The translations under genes were made by a program, and so were the position numbers. Below are positions 20,853-30,222 of a DNA stretch of 51,005 nt, piece by piece (positions within the stretch are counted from its first letter, which is position 1; the number at the start of each line of letters is the position of its first letter). Source of the DNA: Gammaproteobacteria bacterium MFB021 (lineage in GTDB: Bacteria > Pseudomonadota > Gammaproteobacteria > Pseudomonadales > Halomonadaceae); NCBI GenBank assembly GCA_000737985.1, contig JNVT01000095.1:1-51005 (forward strand), read 5' to 3'. Under the pieces are notes generated by a model that worked only from the letters and a program-made list of their open reading frames with translations, was not told where the DNA came from and made no database searches.

Positions 20853-21861
20853 GACGGCGAGCCGCGCGCCGCGGATTCTGGTCGTTGGCCCCTCCTGGGT
20901 CGGCGACATGGTCATGGCGCAGAGTCTGTTCATGACCCTCAAGCAGCGCCACCCCGGCGCCATGCTGGGGGTGGTGGCGCCGGGGTGGTCGCTGCCGATT
21001 CTCGAGCGCATGCCGGAGGTCGACGAGGCCATTGCCCTCGATGTGAAGCACGGTGAATTCGGCTGGAGTACCCGTCGCGAACTCGCGCGCCAACTCCAGG
21101 GCCGCTTCGATCACGCCATTGTGCTGCCGCGCTCGCTGAAGTCGGCGCTGGTGCCGTTTCTCGCACGTATCCCCAAGCGCACCGGCTTCACCGGTGAGCA
21201 GCGCTACTGGCTGATCAACGATCGTCGCCAGCTCGACAAGGGCGTGCTCGATCAGACCGTCAAACGCTTCGTGGCGCTGGGCCTCGATGCGCAGACTGCG
21301 GCGCAGGGCGACTTCCCCCTGCCGCATCCGCGACTGCGCGTCGACGCCGAACGCCAGGCAAGTCTGCGCGAAACGCTGGATCTCGGCGCGCGCCCGGCCA
21401 TCGGCATGATGCCCGGCGCCGAGTACGGTCCGGCCAAGCAGTGGCCGCTGACCTATTTCCGTGAGCTGGCCGAGACGCTGATCAGCCAGGGCTATACGGT
21501 GTGGATACTCGGTGGCCCCAGGGATGTCGAGGCCGGGGAGACGATCGTCGACGGGCTCGAACACGCCCGAAACCTGTGCGGCAAGACCCGTCTCGCCGAT
21601 GCGGTGGACCTGCTCGCGGCCTGCGAGCAGGTGGTCACCAACGACTCCGGGCTGATGCATGTCGCCGCCGCGGTCGGCACGCGTATCCAGGCGCTCTACG
21701 GCTCTTCTTCGCCGGCCTACACGCCGCCGCTGAGCGATGATGCCCAGATCCACTATCTGGCGCTCTCCTGTTCGCCCTGCTTCCAGCGTACCTGTCCGCT
21801 GGGCCACCACGACTGCCTGCGTCAGCTGACGCCGTCGCTGGTGCTGCGGGCGATGCAGTGA
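20845..21861 (+). CDS. waaF: ADP-heptose:LPS heptosyltransferase II
   Basis: WaaF adds the second heptose to the LPS inner core at the cytoplasmic face of the inner membrane. The protein is a 338-residue GT9 enzyme. [19 protein letters not shown] at the N-terminus, [14 protein letters not shown] in mid-protein, and [15 protein letters not shown] plus [13 protein letters not shown] near the end are typical of WaaF. The start lies inside hldD, and the pair is probably one transcript. A GT4 gene follows after 44 bp. Confidence 0.95.
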   Translation: MAETASRAPRILVVGPSWVGDMVMAQSLFMTLKQRHPGAMLGVVAPGWSLPILERMPEVDEAIALDVKHGEFGWSTRRELARQLQGRFDHAIVLPRSLKSALVPFLARIPKRTGFTGEQRYWLINDRRQLDKGVLDQTVKRFVALGLDAQTAAQGDFPLPHPRLRVDAERQASLRETLDLGARPAIGMMPGAEYGPAKQWPLTYFRELAETLISQGYTVWILGGPRDVEAGETIVDGLEHARNLCGKTRLADAVDLLAACEQVVTNDSGLMHVAAAVGTRIQALYGSSSPAYTPPLSDDAQIHYLALSCSPCFQRTCPLGHHDCLRQLTPSLVLRAMQ

Positions 21862-21905
21862 TCCCCCGAGTCGCCATCGACGGTGGCTTTCAGGAGTAAA
21901 GATTC

Positions 21906-23054
21906 ATGTCTCAGCGCGTGCTGCTGGTGTTACGCAAGCTCAAGATCGGTGGCATCGAGCGCGCCACTCTGGATCTGGCCAGTGTGCTGGTGCGCGAGGG
22001 GCACGAGGTACACGTGCTCGTGCTCAAGGGCGGCCATGAGCTGGAGCCGGCGCCCGGTGTCGTGGTGCATCGGGTCGACTTCGACAAGGACTTCCGCAGA
22101 ACCGGTATCGGCCTGCTCTACGACCTGTTCACACGGGCACTGCTCAAGCCGCTGCTGCCGGGGTCGGGTTTCGTCTGGCGTGGCTGGTATGGCGGGCACT
22201 ATCTGAAGCGTTTCGTGCAGCGCCTGGAGCGTGAATGTGGCCACCTGGATCTGATCGTGATTCGGGGCCAGGGAGCTTTCGAGACCGCCTGGTCGTGGCG
22301 CGACCCGCGGCTATGGCAGGTCACCGAGTCGTGGCCGGGAGAGCACCGCGGCTGGTTGAGAGGACGCTATTTGGCGTGCCTCTATCAAGGCAAGCGGGTG
22401 ATCAGCGTTAGCGACTTCGTGGCCCGGCAGCTCGAGGTCCTGTGGCAGCGCCATGGCATCACGCCAGCGCACAGCGTGATCATCCCCAATCTGTGTGATA
22501 TCGAGAGCGTACGACGTCAGGCCGAGGCGCCGATCGAACTACCATCGCGACCCTTCATCGTACATGTATCTCGGCTCTCTCGGGTCAAGCGGCAAGATTG
22601 GCTGATCCGTGCCTATCGTGAAGCGCAGATCGAAGAGGATCTGGTCATCGTCGGTGACGGCGCCAAGCGGCCAGAGCTCGAGGCGCTCGTCGACGAATTG
22701 GGGCTGCGCCAGCGCGTTCACTTCGTGGGCAGCCAGACCAATCCCTATCCGTGGATGAAACACGCTCGACTGTTCGTCCTGAGCTCGCACAGCGAAGCCT
22801 TCGGTATCGTGCTGGCGGAGAGCCTGATCTGCGGTACACCCTGTGCGGCGATCGGCTGCCCCGGCGGAGTGCGCAACGTGCTCGTACACGATCAGGCACG
22901 TCTGATCGCCGATGACAGTATCGCTAGCCTGGCCCAGAAGATTCGCGAAGGCCTGAGCGAGCCGCCCGATCTCGCGAGCGACCCGGAGCTGGTCGAGCGC
23001 TTTCGTGATACCCGCATCATGCAGCAGTTTCTGGCCCTGCCCACCACGTCCTGA
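21906..23054 (+). CDS. GT4-family glycosyltransferase, probable LPS core
   Basis: A cytoplasmic, membrane-associated retaining glycosyltransferase of GT4 type, 382 residues. The N-terminal domain starts LLVLRKLKIGGIERATLDLA. The C-terminal domain has FIVHVSRLSRVKRQDWLIRA, VGDGAKRPELEALV and the E-x7-E motif EAFGIVLAESLICGTP, which bind the sugar nucleotide. AGGAG at 21893-21897 precedes ATG 21906. Context after hldD-waaF suggests an outer-core or inner-core hexose transferase. Sugar and acceptor cannot be named. It is followed by a terminator. Confidence 0.88.
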   Translation: MSQRVLLVLRKLKIGGIERATLDLASVLVREGHEVHVLVLKGGHELEPAPGVVVHRVDFDKDFRRTGIGLLYDLFTRALLKPLLPGSGFVWRGWYGGHYLKRFVQRLERECGHLDLIVIRGQGAFETAWSWRDPRLWQVTESWPGEHRGWLRGRYLACLYQGKRVISVSDFVARQLEVLWQRHGITPAHSVIIPNLCDIESVRRQAEAPIELPSRPFIVHVSRLSRVKRQDWLIRAYREAQIEEDLVIVGDGAKRPELEALVDELGLRQRVHFVGSQTNPYPWMKHARLFVLSSHSEAFGIVLAESLICGTPCAAIGCPGGVRNVLVHDQARLIADDSIASLAQKIREGLSEPPDLASDPELVERFRDTRIMQQFLALPTTS

Positions 23055-23137
23055 CACTGGCGCGCGAATGGCGCTCGGCATAATTCTCGATAATGTCTGG
23101 ACGGCGCTTGTCCGACTGCTATCCTAAGGGAAATTGA

Positions 23138-23168
23138 ATAGCATCCTAATAAGGGTGCTATATTTTTT
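23138..23168 (+). terminator. Rho-independent terminator after the GT4 gene
   Basis: ATAGCATCC (23138-23146) pairs with GGGTGCTAT (23153-23161), nine pairs with one U-G wobble, then A and six T residues. It closes the hldD-waaF-GT4 transcript and lies only 16 bp before the next possible start codon. Confidence 0.85.
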
Positions 23169-23183
23169 GCCGAGCCGTGTTTC

Positions 23184-24260
23184 ATGCGCTTGCTGGCAAC
23201 TACCCGAAGAATCGAGTCGATCATGTCCCGTAACGCCTGCTCCTCGCTGCCGATAACGGCGCCCGAGCACTCTCGCCATTGTCAGGAGCGAGAGGATGGC
23301 GTGCGCGCGTCAGAACCGGCGATCGAGCAGACCGCTGCACGCAGGGTGATACGGCTGCGTGGTGCCGTCCAGCAGGGCGTCGTGCGGCCGTTGGAAACCG
23401 CTCTCTTCAGCTACTGGCAACGGGGTTGGCCGGGCGGTGACCTTGTGGCCCGGCGAGGCCTGCCACGCCGGGTGGTCGATGCGCGACTGAGCGCTGCGCT
23501 GGTGGTCGAGATCGATCCGCGTCAGCTGATTCGCGATCGCAACGCCGCGGGCGTGGGCGGCAAGAAGAATCCGTCGTCCGCGTTCATCTGGGATGGCGAG
23601 TGGGACCGTAGCCGGGGAGACCTGCGCTTCGGTTCACGCTATCGCTTCATCAGCGATCTGGATGAGAATCGCGACGATCTCACCCGCACCGAACGCTTTC
23701 GCCAGTATCACTCTCGGCTGGCGGCGGGGAACCCCTGGCGCTCGCGTAGCCAGGGCCTGGTGCTCGACTCCGAAGAGAAGATCCTGGCCTATCTGCGCAC
23801 CTACCTGGGCTATCTCGACCATATGGCCACCCATGGCTTCGATGCCAGCCTGGGCAAGGATGCGTTGGGGGTGGCGGTGACCCGTGACGGCGCGCTGCTC
23901 AAGATCAATCGCGGGCTGCATCGACTGGCGATGGCACAGCGCCTGGGTCTGCCGTCGATTCCGGTGGTGGTGCGCGCCGTCCATCGCCAGTGGTGGGCGC
24001 GCGTGGTCCAGGGCGCGCGGGGCGAGCAGGCGCTGGCCCGGGTCGCCGCGGCGCTGCCAGGGTGCCTGCCGGCGCGCGAGCCGGGTGATCTCGACCCGGT
24101 TCGCCGAGAGGAGCCCTTTAGTTGGCCGGCGCCGCGCCGGCAGCGTCCGACGGTGTGCCCATCACCCATGCGTGCCGCCTCTTGGGCGCTTTGTGGAGAG
24201 GAGCGGGCGCGTGCCAGCGGCGAAGGGCATCAAGAGCAACGCAACAGGACGGCGTGCTAG
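23184..24260 (+). CDS. Uncharacterised protein with a ParB/sulfiredoxin-like motif, in the LPS block
   Basis: No assigned function. ATG 23184 gives 358 residues; ATG 23223 is equally plausible, and neither has a Shine-Dalgarno. The N-terminal 95 residues look poorly conserved and basic. The middle carries FIWDGEWD (134-141). Residues about 229-271 read GVAVTRDGALLKINRGLHRL and continue AMAQRLGLPSIPVVVRAVH, the pattern (polar-G-x-HR, then A, then LG-x-x-x-IPV) of ParB/Srx-fold domains. No signal peptide or membrane segment is seen. It is separated from the upstream GT4 gene by a terminator. Its stop codon shares the CTAG tetramer with the convergent OpgB-like gene. The last 80 residues look low in conservation. 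An enzymatic or kinase-like role in surface polysaccharide is only a guess from location. Confidence 0.7.
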   Translation: MRLLATTRRIESIMSRNACSSLPITAPEHSRHCQEREDGVRASEPAIEQTAARRVIRLRGAVQQGVVRPLETALFSYWQRGWPGGDLVARRGLPRRVVDARLSAALVVEIDPRQLIRDRNAAGVGGKKNPSSAFIWDGEWDRSRGDLRFGSRYRFISDLDENRDDLTRTERFRQYHSRLAAGNPWRSRSQGLVLDSEEKILAYLRTYLGYLDHMATHGFDASLGKDALGVAVTRDGALLKINRGLHRLAMAQRLGLPSIPVVVRAVHRQWWARVVQGARGEQALARVAAALPGCLPAREPGDLDPVRREEPFSWPAPRRQRPTVCPSPMRAASWALCGEERARASGEGHQEQRNRTAC

Positions 24261-25819
24261 TTGACGCCATTCCATAGCTCTTCCTGCAGCCGATTTTCGC
24301 TGCGCATGCGTCGATTCAGCTCCTCCAGCGAGTAGCGCTCGACCAGCGTCGGCTGCGACGACAGCAGTGAGACACCCAGGCCGGCGCGATGGTCGGGGAC
24401 GCCAAAGCCCATCGCCTCGAGCACCGTCGGCAGGACGTCGACCATGCTGGCCTGGCGTTCGATGATACGAGGGCGTTGGTGCTTGCCCAACAGGATCAGG
24501 GTGTCCTCACGCGGCCCCGCGATCAACTGCTCCCAGGCCGAGTTCTTCATCGACAGGTGATCGCTGGACACCACCACCAAGGTGTTGTCGAGTAGGCCAT
24601 CGGCATCGAGCCGCGCGATGAAGTTCTTGACCAGCCAGCCGGTACACTTCACCGAATAGAGAATGTCGGTGCCATCGAACGGCCCCTGATTGTCGCGGCA
24701 GGATTGCGACGGATGGCCGAACGGCGGATGCGCAGCCAGGGTCAGACCGAAGAAGGCGTAGGGTTTGTGGGCGTCGTGCAGGCGGCGGATGCGCGCCTCG
24801 GCCAGGCCCAGCAGAGTGTCGTCATAGAGCCCCCAGTCGTTGAGGTAGTCCTTGGGGGCTTGATCCAGCAGCTCGTCCTTGCCCAGCACGGTATCGAAGC
24901 CGTGGCCGCGATAGAACTTCGCCTTGCCAGCGAACTTGGTGCTGGCGCCACCCATGAAGGTCAGCGCATAGCCTCTGGCCTTGAGCAGATCGCCCAGGCA
25001 GTCGACGCCGGGAAGCACGTCGGAGAGCGGCTCGAACTGGTTGTCGTGCATCAGCCCCGCGGGCATCAGTGGAACGCCACACTGGCTGGCAACCATGCCG
25101 GCCATGGTCCAGCCGGTGTTGTCGAGCTGCTGAACGCCGTGGAAGACCACGCCGCGCCGGCCCAGCGCGGCCAGGTCTTCATAGGCATTACCGAAGCGCT
25201 GGGTATCGGCGTAGGTGCGCTCGGTGCTCTCCAGATAGAGATAGATCAGATTGGGCGGCTGCTTCGGAGCGGAGACGATCTGCGGTGGACGATAGCGATC
25301 GGCGAGCCACGAGGCGTTGTCGTCGATCACCGAGGCGCCACGTAGCGAGAGTCCGAACAGCAGTGGGTTGAAAGCGAGCAGAAAGAGGCTGAGCACGCGC
25401 TCCCACAGGCGCCAGCGGTGGTCTGCGCGCACTAGCCAGGTCACGCATACCAGCATGAGGATGGCGGCGAGGGTGTAGATTGCGCCGGCGATCTGGCGGT
25501 CGGTGCTGCCGTTCTCCTCGATGCCGGCCTGGAGGTGGAAGATCACCGCGCCGAGATCGAGCTTGCCGAAGCTGTCGTCGAGATAGATATAGACCCACCA
25601 CAGGGCCAGCGGCAGCAGCGACCAGGGCCACGCCCGGCGCCGCGCCGCACGCTGCTCGGGGGCGCCCCAGCCGAAGCGATGGGCTGGTACCAGCCAGGCC
25701 AGCGCGATCAGCGCCGGGGTCCACCAAGGCAATACCCACATCACCATGACCGCATAGCCGATGCAGAGCCCGATGTAAGTGAGTACAAACCAACGTCGCA
25801 TATTGCGGGAGAGAGTCAT
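24257..25819 (-). CDS. OpgB/MdoB-like phosphoglycerol transferase (sulfatase superfamily)
   Basis: OpgB-type enzymes transfer phosphoglycerol from phosphatidylglycerol to periplasmic glucans; they sit in the inner membrane with the catalytic domain in the periplasm. ATG 25819 (MTLSRNMRRWF) gives 520 residues; an in-frame GTG at 25858 has no ribosome site. About four or five membrane segments fill residues 1-145. The domain then shows IYLYLESTERTYADT, TGWTMAGMVASQCGVPL with the nucleophile Thr, NDWGLYDDTLL, and VVVSSDHLSMKNSAW with metal ligands. These closely follow E. coli OpgB, but the C-terminal OpgB domain is absent (E. coli OpgB is about 760). A lipoteichoic-acid-synthase-like activity on another acceptor is an alternative. 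Confidence 0.85.
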   Translation of the reverse strand: MTLSRNMRRWFVLTYIGLCIGYAVMVMWVLPWWTPALIALAWLVPAHRFGWGAPEQRAARRRAWPWSLLPLALWWVYIYLDDSFGKLDLGAVIFHLQAGIEENGSTDRQIAGAIYTLAAILMLVCVTWLVRADHRWRLWERVLSLFLLAFNPLLFGLSLRGASVIDDNASWLADRYRPPQIVSAPKQPPNLIYLYLESTERTYADTQRFGNAYEDLAALGRRGVVFHGVQQLDNTGWTMAGMVASQCGVPLMPAGLMHDNQFEPLSDVLPGVDCLGDLLKARGYALTFMGGASTKFAGKAKFYRGHGFDTVLGKDELLDQAPKDYLNDWGLYDDTLLGLAEARIRRLHDAHKPYAFFGLTLAAHPPFGHPSQSCRDNQGPFDGTDILYSVKCTGWLVKNFIARLDADGLLDNTLVVVSSDHLSMKNSAWEQLIAGPREDTLILLGKHQRPRIIERQASMVDVLPTVLEAMGFGVPDHRAGLGVSLLSSQPTLVERYSLEELNRRMRSENRLQEELWNGVN

Positions 25820-25975
25820 GACGTTTTCGATCCGTGAACGTCCGCTGAGGCGCGGCACCCATCCCGGGTACCGCCTGAGTGCCGTTGCTCGAGCGTGCCG
25901 GCTCGCGACGGGTCAGGATGACTTTATCATGACCGTTCGGTGACCGGCTTCCTCGCCGACTTTGCGCAAAAAATC

Positions 25976-27073
25976 TCAGTCTCGCGAGCTACGCAATTCC
26001 CCATCGGCGGCGTGACGCGCCAGTGCCAGTTCGATCAAGCGCGTCACCAGGGCGGGATAGGTCACTCCGCTTGCCTGCCACAGCTTGGGGTACATGCTGA
26101 TGCGGGTAAAGCCAGGCAGGGTATTGATCTCGTTGATCACCACCTCGCCCGCCGGCGTCAGGAAGACATCCACCCGGGCCAGGCCGGCGCACTCCAGCAC
26201 CTGGAAGGCGCGCACCGCGAGCGCTCGGATACGCTCGCTCGCCGCCTCTTCGATGTCCGCCGGCACGGCGATGGTCGCGCCGTCGTCGATATACTTGGTG
26301 TCGTAGGAGTAGAAACCCTGGGACACCACGATCTCGCCGCAGACGCTGGCCTCGGGGTGCTCGTTGCCGAGCACCGCGCATTCGATCTCGCGACCGTCGA
26401 TGGCGGCCTCGACCAGCACCTTGTGATCGAACGCCAGAGCCAGGTCCAGGGCCTCGGTGAACGCCGCGGCACTCTCGACCCGGCTGACGCCGACCGAGGA
26501 GCCCTGGTTGGCGGGCTTGACGAACAGCGGCGTTCCCAGGGTCTCGCGCAGGCTATCGAAGTCCGCCTCGCGGGCGCTGTGACGGGTGTAAGTGACGAAG
26601 GGGGCAACCGGGATGCCGGCATCGCGCAGCAGCCGCTTGGCCACGTCCTTGTCCATACCCACGGCGGAGCCGAGTACGCCGGAGCCGACGAACGCCAAGT
26701 TGGCCATGCGCAGCAGCCCCTGCAGCGAGCCATCCTCGCCCAGGGTGCCGTGGACGATGGGGAAGATCACATCGAGCTGGTCGAGGAGCTGGCGCGCGTC
26801 GTCGGCGGCGATCAGCTGTGAGCTGGGGCGGCCCGGTACCAGGGCGAGATCGCCCGACGATGGGTTGAGTGCGATACGCCGCGGATCATCGGCATGGCGC
26901 AGGAAGTCATCGGCCGCATTGAGATGCCACTGCCCCTGCTTGTCGATACCGATGACGCTGACCGCGAAGCGCTCGCGGTCCAGCGCGTCGACGATGTTCT
27001 TCGCCGACTGCAGAGAGACTTCGTGCTCCGCCGACTTGCCGCCGCAGATCACCCCGACCCGAATTTTGCTCAT
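25976..27073 (-). CDS. ddl: D-alanine--D-alanine ligase (DdlA type)
   Basis: Ddl joins two D-alanines with ATP for peptidoglycan precursors in the cytoplasm. The 365-residue length and sequence fit the DdlA branch: [17 protein letters not shown] at the N-terminus, [16 protein letters not shown], the ATP-grasp loop [13 protein letters not shown], the omega-loop region YDTKYIDDG, and the metal site EINTLPGFT. It is apart from the mur/ftsQ cluster, where DdlB-type genes usually lie. It is on the same strand as a run of polysaccharide genes, 117 bp from the epimerase gene upstream. The 156-bp gap to the OpgB-like gene has no clear terminator. Confidence 0.95.
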   Translation of the reverse strand: MSKIRVGVICGGKSAEHEVSLQSAKNIVDALDRERFAVSVIGIDKQGQWHLNAADDFLRHADDPRRIALNPSSGDLALVPGRPSSQLIAADDARQLLDQLDVIFPIVHGTLGEDGSLQGLLRMANLAFVGSGVLGSAVGMDKDVAKRLLRDAGIPVAPFVTYTRHSAREADFDSLRETLGTPLFVKPANQGSSVGVSRVESAAAFTEALDLALAFDHKVLVEAAIDGREIECAVLGNEHPEASVCGEIVVSQGFYSYDTKYIDDGATIAVPADIEEAASERIRALAVRAFQVLECAGLARVDVFLTPAGEVVINEINTLPGFTRISMYPKLWQASGVTYPALVTRLIELALARHAADGELRSSRD

Positions 27074-27190
27074 GCCACCGCTCCGCTGATAGATCTGGTG
27101 AGCGCCTGGGGCGCCATCCTGCGCGCCATGATGCCACGTCGTCGGTCTTTGCGCTGCCTGGGCTGACCATGGCAGCGGTGCCTGATGATG

Positions 27191-28186
27191 TCAGACACGA
27201 TAGAAGCGCCGATACCAGTCGACGAAGCGTGCCACGCCTTCCTCCACGCCGATTCTGGGGCGGTAGCCGGTGGCGGCGAAGAAGGCCTCGGTATCCGCCC
27301 ATGTACGCGGCACGTCGCCCGGCTGCATCGGCTGGAAGTCGCAGCGTGCCTGGCGACCGGTCGCCTTCTCGAGGGCGTGGATGAAGTCCATCAGCGCTAC
27401 CGGGCTGCCGTGACCGATGTTGTAGAGCGCGTAGGGCGGGCGCTGGCTGCCGGGGTCGCCATCGAGACTGCCTGCCAGCGGGATCACCTCTAGAATGCGT
27501 GTCACCCCGGCCACGATGTCGTCGATATAGGTGAAGTCACGCTGCATGTCGCCGTGGTTGAAGACCTGAATCGGCTCGCCCCCCAGCAGCGCCCGGGTGA
27601 ACTTGAACGGCGCCATGTCGGGACGCCCCCAGGGCCCGTAGACGGTGAAGAAGCGCAGCCCCGTCACCGGTAGACGATGCAGGTGGGCATAGGTATAGGC
27701 CATCAGCTCGTTGGCCTTCTTGGTGGCCGCATAGAGACTGATCGGCTGATCGACGCTGTCCTGGGTCGAGAACGGCACCTTGGGATTCATGCCGTAGACC
27801 GAGCTGGAGGAGGCGTAGACCAGGTGTTCGATGGCGTGATGCGCGCAGCACTCGAGCACGTTGAGATGGCCGCTGATGTTGCTGTCGGTGTAGGCGTGGG
27901 GGTTCTCGAGCGAATAGCGCACGCCGGCCTGGGCGGCCAGATGGATCACCCGGGTGAAGCGTTCGCGCGCGAACAGCGCCTGCATGCCGTCGCGATCGGT
28001 CAGATCGCAGGCGACGAAACGCACGCTGGCATAGGGTTCGAGATCGGCGAGGCGCGCGCGCTTGAGCGCCACGTCGTAGTAGTCGTTGAGATTGTCGATG
28101 CCGACGATCTCGATCCCGCGCGGGGCCAGCTGCTTGGCCACGGCGTGGCCGATGAAACCGGCCATGCCGGTGATGAGTAGTTTCAT
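27191..28186 (-). CDS. NAD-dependent sugar epimerase, probable UDP-glucuronate 4-epimerase
   Basis: It likely interconverts UDP-glucuronate and UDP-galacturonate for surface polysaccharide. ATG 28186 (MKLLITGMAGFIG) starts at the nucleotide-binding motif and gives 331 residues; the open frame runs up to 28264 without support. Features are GMAGFIG (7-13), the SSSSVYG segment, catalytic Tyr152 and Lys156 in YAATKKANE, and RFFTVYGPWGRPDMAPFKFT, typical of the glucuronate epimerase branch. It lies in a minus-strand run behind two glycosyltransferases, 96 bp from the nearer one. Specificity for another UDP-hexuronate or hexose cannot be excluded. Confidence 0.88.
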   Translation of the reverse strand: MKLLITGMAGFIGHAVAKQLAPRGIEIVGIDNLNDYYDVALKRARLADLEPYASVRFVACDLTDRDGMQALFARERFTRVIHLAAQAGVRYSLENPHAYTDSNISGHLNVLECCAHHAIEHLVYASSSSVYGMNPKVPFSTQDSVDQPISLYAATKKANELMAYTYAHLHRLPVTGLRFFTVYGPWGRPDMAPFKFTRALLGGEPIQVFNHGDMQRDFTYIDDIVAGVTRILEVIPLAGSLDGDPGSQRPPYALYNIGHGSPVALMDFIHALEKATGRQARCDFQPMQPGDVPRTWADTEAFFAATGYRPRIGVEEGVARFVDWYRRFYRV

Positions 28187-28282
28187 GGTCTTGTCTTTGG
28201 TGCTGGCGGTTTGTGGTGCCCGCCGTCCGCTCATTATTCTATTGGTGGCAGCGAGCCCGAGCATGCCCCGGCCGGCCTGACG

Positions 28283-29356
28283 TCAGTTACCGGGCGACTT
28301 TGGCTCGTGCTCGTCGAGGATACTGCGGTAGCAAGCCAGGTAGGCTTTGCCCATGGCCGCGGGCGTGAAGGCTGCCAAACGCGCACTGGCCGCCATGGCC
28401 AGCGCTCGGCGCTGTACCGGATCGTCGAGCAGCCGTGCCAGCGCCGCGCTCAGGGCGGCGCCGTCGGCGGGTGGCACCAGCACTCCGCTGACGCCATCCT
28501 CGATCAGATCCGGGATGCCGTCGACACGACTGGCCACGATGGGTACACCATGATCCATGGCGTCGAGCAGCGTCGAGCCCAGGCCTTCGTTGCGTGAAGG
28601 GAAGGCGAATAGCGTCATGATCTCGAGATAGTCGCCGACGTTGGGCTGAAAACCTTCCCAGATCACGTTGTCTAGATCCCGGCTCTCGGCCGCGAGTGCC
28701 GCCCCATCTTCGCCCTCGCCGAGCAGCAGGAAGCGCACCTCGGGGTGGCTCTCGCGCAGGCGGCGGGCGGCGTCGAGCAGGATCCGCTGGCCCTTGTGGC
28801 GGTCGACCAGCGCGCCGATGTGGCCGATCACCGGGTGGCCGGCGAAACGCTGGCGCAGCGCCGCAACCTTCGCCGGGTCGCTGGGCTGACCGGAAAGCAC
28901 GCTGGGGATACGCTCGACCGGGCACCAGGCGCGCTGGCGAAGGTGGGTCTCGATCACCGAGGAGATCGCCACGGCGCGGGCTGCAGCACCATAGGTCAGG
29001 CGGTTGAAGGGCTTGTCCTTGACCGGCTGGGGCACGCGTCGAGTGAGCAGATAGGGAGTACCGCGCAGGCGCCGCTCGAGCCAGGCCCAGTGCACTGCCT
29101 TGGCCTCATGGGCGTGGACCAGACTGGGGCGCGGTCCACGCAGGTGTCCGGCCAGGGCGTGATCGGCATCGATCAACTGCACCCCTGGAGTGGTCAGTTG
29201 GGTACGCAGCGGTGAGTCGCGCCGGCATACCAGGCTCTGGGTGATGCCTTGGCCGAGCTTTGCCAGCGCCTCGATCAGCAGCAGCGTCTGGCGCTCGCCG
29301 CCACGAAAGCCGCGGGCCAGATTGACATGGCGGATATGCAGGGGAGCGGCCGGCAT
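28283..29356 (-). CDS. GT4-family glycosyltransferase
   Basis: A 357-residue retaining transferase of GT4 type. ATG 29356 (MPAAPLHIRHVNLARGFRGG) starts only four bases after the stop of the upstream GT2 gene, so translation is coupled; the open frame extends further upstream inside that gene without meaning. The N-terminal GFRGGERQTLLLIEAL is the acceptor-side motif. VIGHIGALVDRHKGQRILLD, LLGEGEDGAALAAE and NEGLGSTLLDAMDHGVPIV form the donor site, with Asp in place of the second Glu of the common E-x7-E. The likely role is LPS core extension; substrate is unknown. Confidence 0.87.
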   Translation of the reverse strand: MPAAPLHIRHVNLARGFRGGERQTLLLIEALAKLGQGITQSLVCRRDSPLRTQLTTPGVQLIDADHALAGHLRGPRPSLVHAHEAKAVHWAWLERRLRGTPYLLTRRVPQPVKDKPFNRLTYGAAARAVAISSVIETHLRQRAWCPVERIPSVLSGQPSDPAKVAALRQRFAGHPVIGHIGALVDRHKGQRILLDAARRLRESHPEVRFLLLGEGEDGAALAAESRDLDNVIWEGFQPNVGDYLEIMTLFAFPSRNEGLGSTLLDAMDHGVPIVASRVDGIPDLIEDGVSGVLVPPADGAALSAALARLLDDPVQRRALAMAASARLAAFTPAAMGKAYLACYRSILDEHEPKSPGN

Positions 29357-29360
29357 GCGT

Positions 29361-30149
29361 TCACCACACCTTGTCGAAATCTTCGGCGTCGCGCACCCGG
29401 GCGTCACGCTGGAGTTCGAGCAGCTTGGCGTACTTGAGATAGGCGTTGACCGCTGCGGAGAGCGATACCGATAGGCCGTCCAGCCCACCCAGCATGCCGC
29501 CCTGGAACAGATACTTGCGTACGAAGGCATTGGCACCGTGCAGCGCCGGCGAGCCGGCGTTGGCGCGCTTGCCCTTCAGATACATGATCTTGGCGGCACG
29601 GTTGGAGAAGCGCCCGCTGGCCTTGCCGAACAGCTCGCCCAGGTTGGCGAAGGAGTAGTGCTCGAGATCGGCATCTAGGCGGTGCGGCTGGTTTGCCTGT
29701 ACCGAGGCGTGCTGGCGCGAGTCGGAGAAGGCGCAGCGCTGGCGATCGTAGAGACGCAGGCAGTAGTCCGGGTACCAGCCGCAGCGCTTCACCCAGCGGC
29801 TGCCGATGAAGTTGCGCCGGCGCAGGGCGAAGGCGTCGTGCGGCGTGTTCTCGAGATCGAGGGCGCCGATCGTGGCCACCGCCGCGTCGGTGAGACGCTC
29901 GTCGGCGTCCAGTGACAGCACCCAGCGATGGCTGGCGGCTGCCGGGCCGACGTTCTTCTGCGGGCCGTCACCCAGATAGGGCTGGCTGATGACACGCGCG
30001 CCGCTGGCCTCGGCCAGGGCCACGGTGGCATCGCGCGAGCCGGAGTCGACCACGATCAGCTCCTGGCACACGCGTCCCAGCGAGGCCAGGCAGGCTTCGA
30101 TGTTGTCCGCTTCGTTGAGCGTGATCACCACGCCGCTGATGTTAGCCAT
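29361..30149 (-). CDS. GT2-family glycosyltransferase, WaaE/KdtX-like
   Basis: An inverting transferase of 262 residues acting at the inner membrane's cytoplasmic face. ATG 30149 (MANISGVVITLNEADNIEACL) is the natural start; sequence upstream in the frame is not conserved. VVDSGSRD, QKNVG and the DxD-like LSLDADERL are the GT2 catalytic features, followed by GWYPDYCLRLYDR. The match is to the WaaE/KdtX group, which adds beta-linked glucose to the first core heptose in several gammaproteobacteria. A short hydrophobic patch lies near the C-terminus. It is 73 bp downstream of lapC and 4 bp ahead of the next GT4 gene. Confidence 0.88.
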   Translation of the reverse strand: MANISGVVITLNEADNIEACLASLGRVCQELIVVDSGSRDATVALAEASGARVISQPYLGDGPQKNVGPAAASHRWVLSLDADERLTDAAVATIGALDLENTPHDAFALRRRNFIGSRWVKRCGWYPDYCLRLYDRQRCAFSDSRQHASVQANQPHRLDADLEHYSFANLGELFGKASGRFSNRAAKIMYLKGKRANAGSPALHGANAFVRKYLFQGGMLGGLDGLSVSLSAAVNAYLKYAKLLELQRDARVRDAEDFDKVW

Positions 30150-30222
30150 GGCTGTATCCTGAGTCGTCGATGGACGCGCGCCCTGTAGGGGCTGGGCGGC
30201 GTCCATTGTAGCCGTGCACGTC

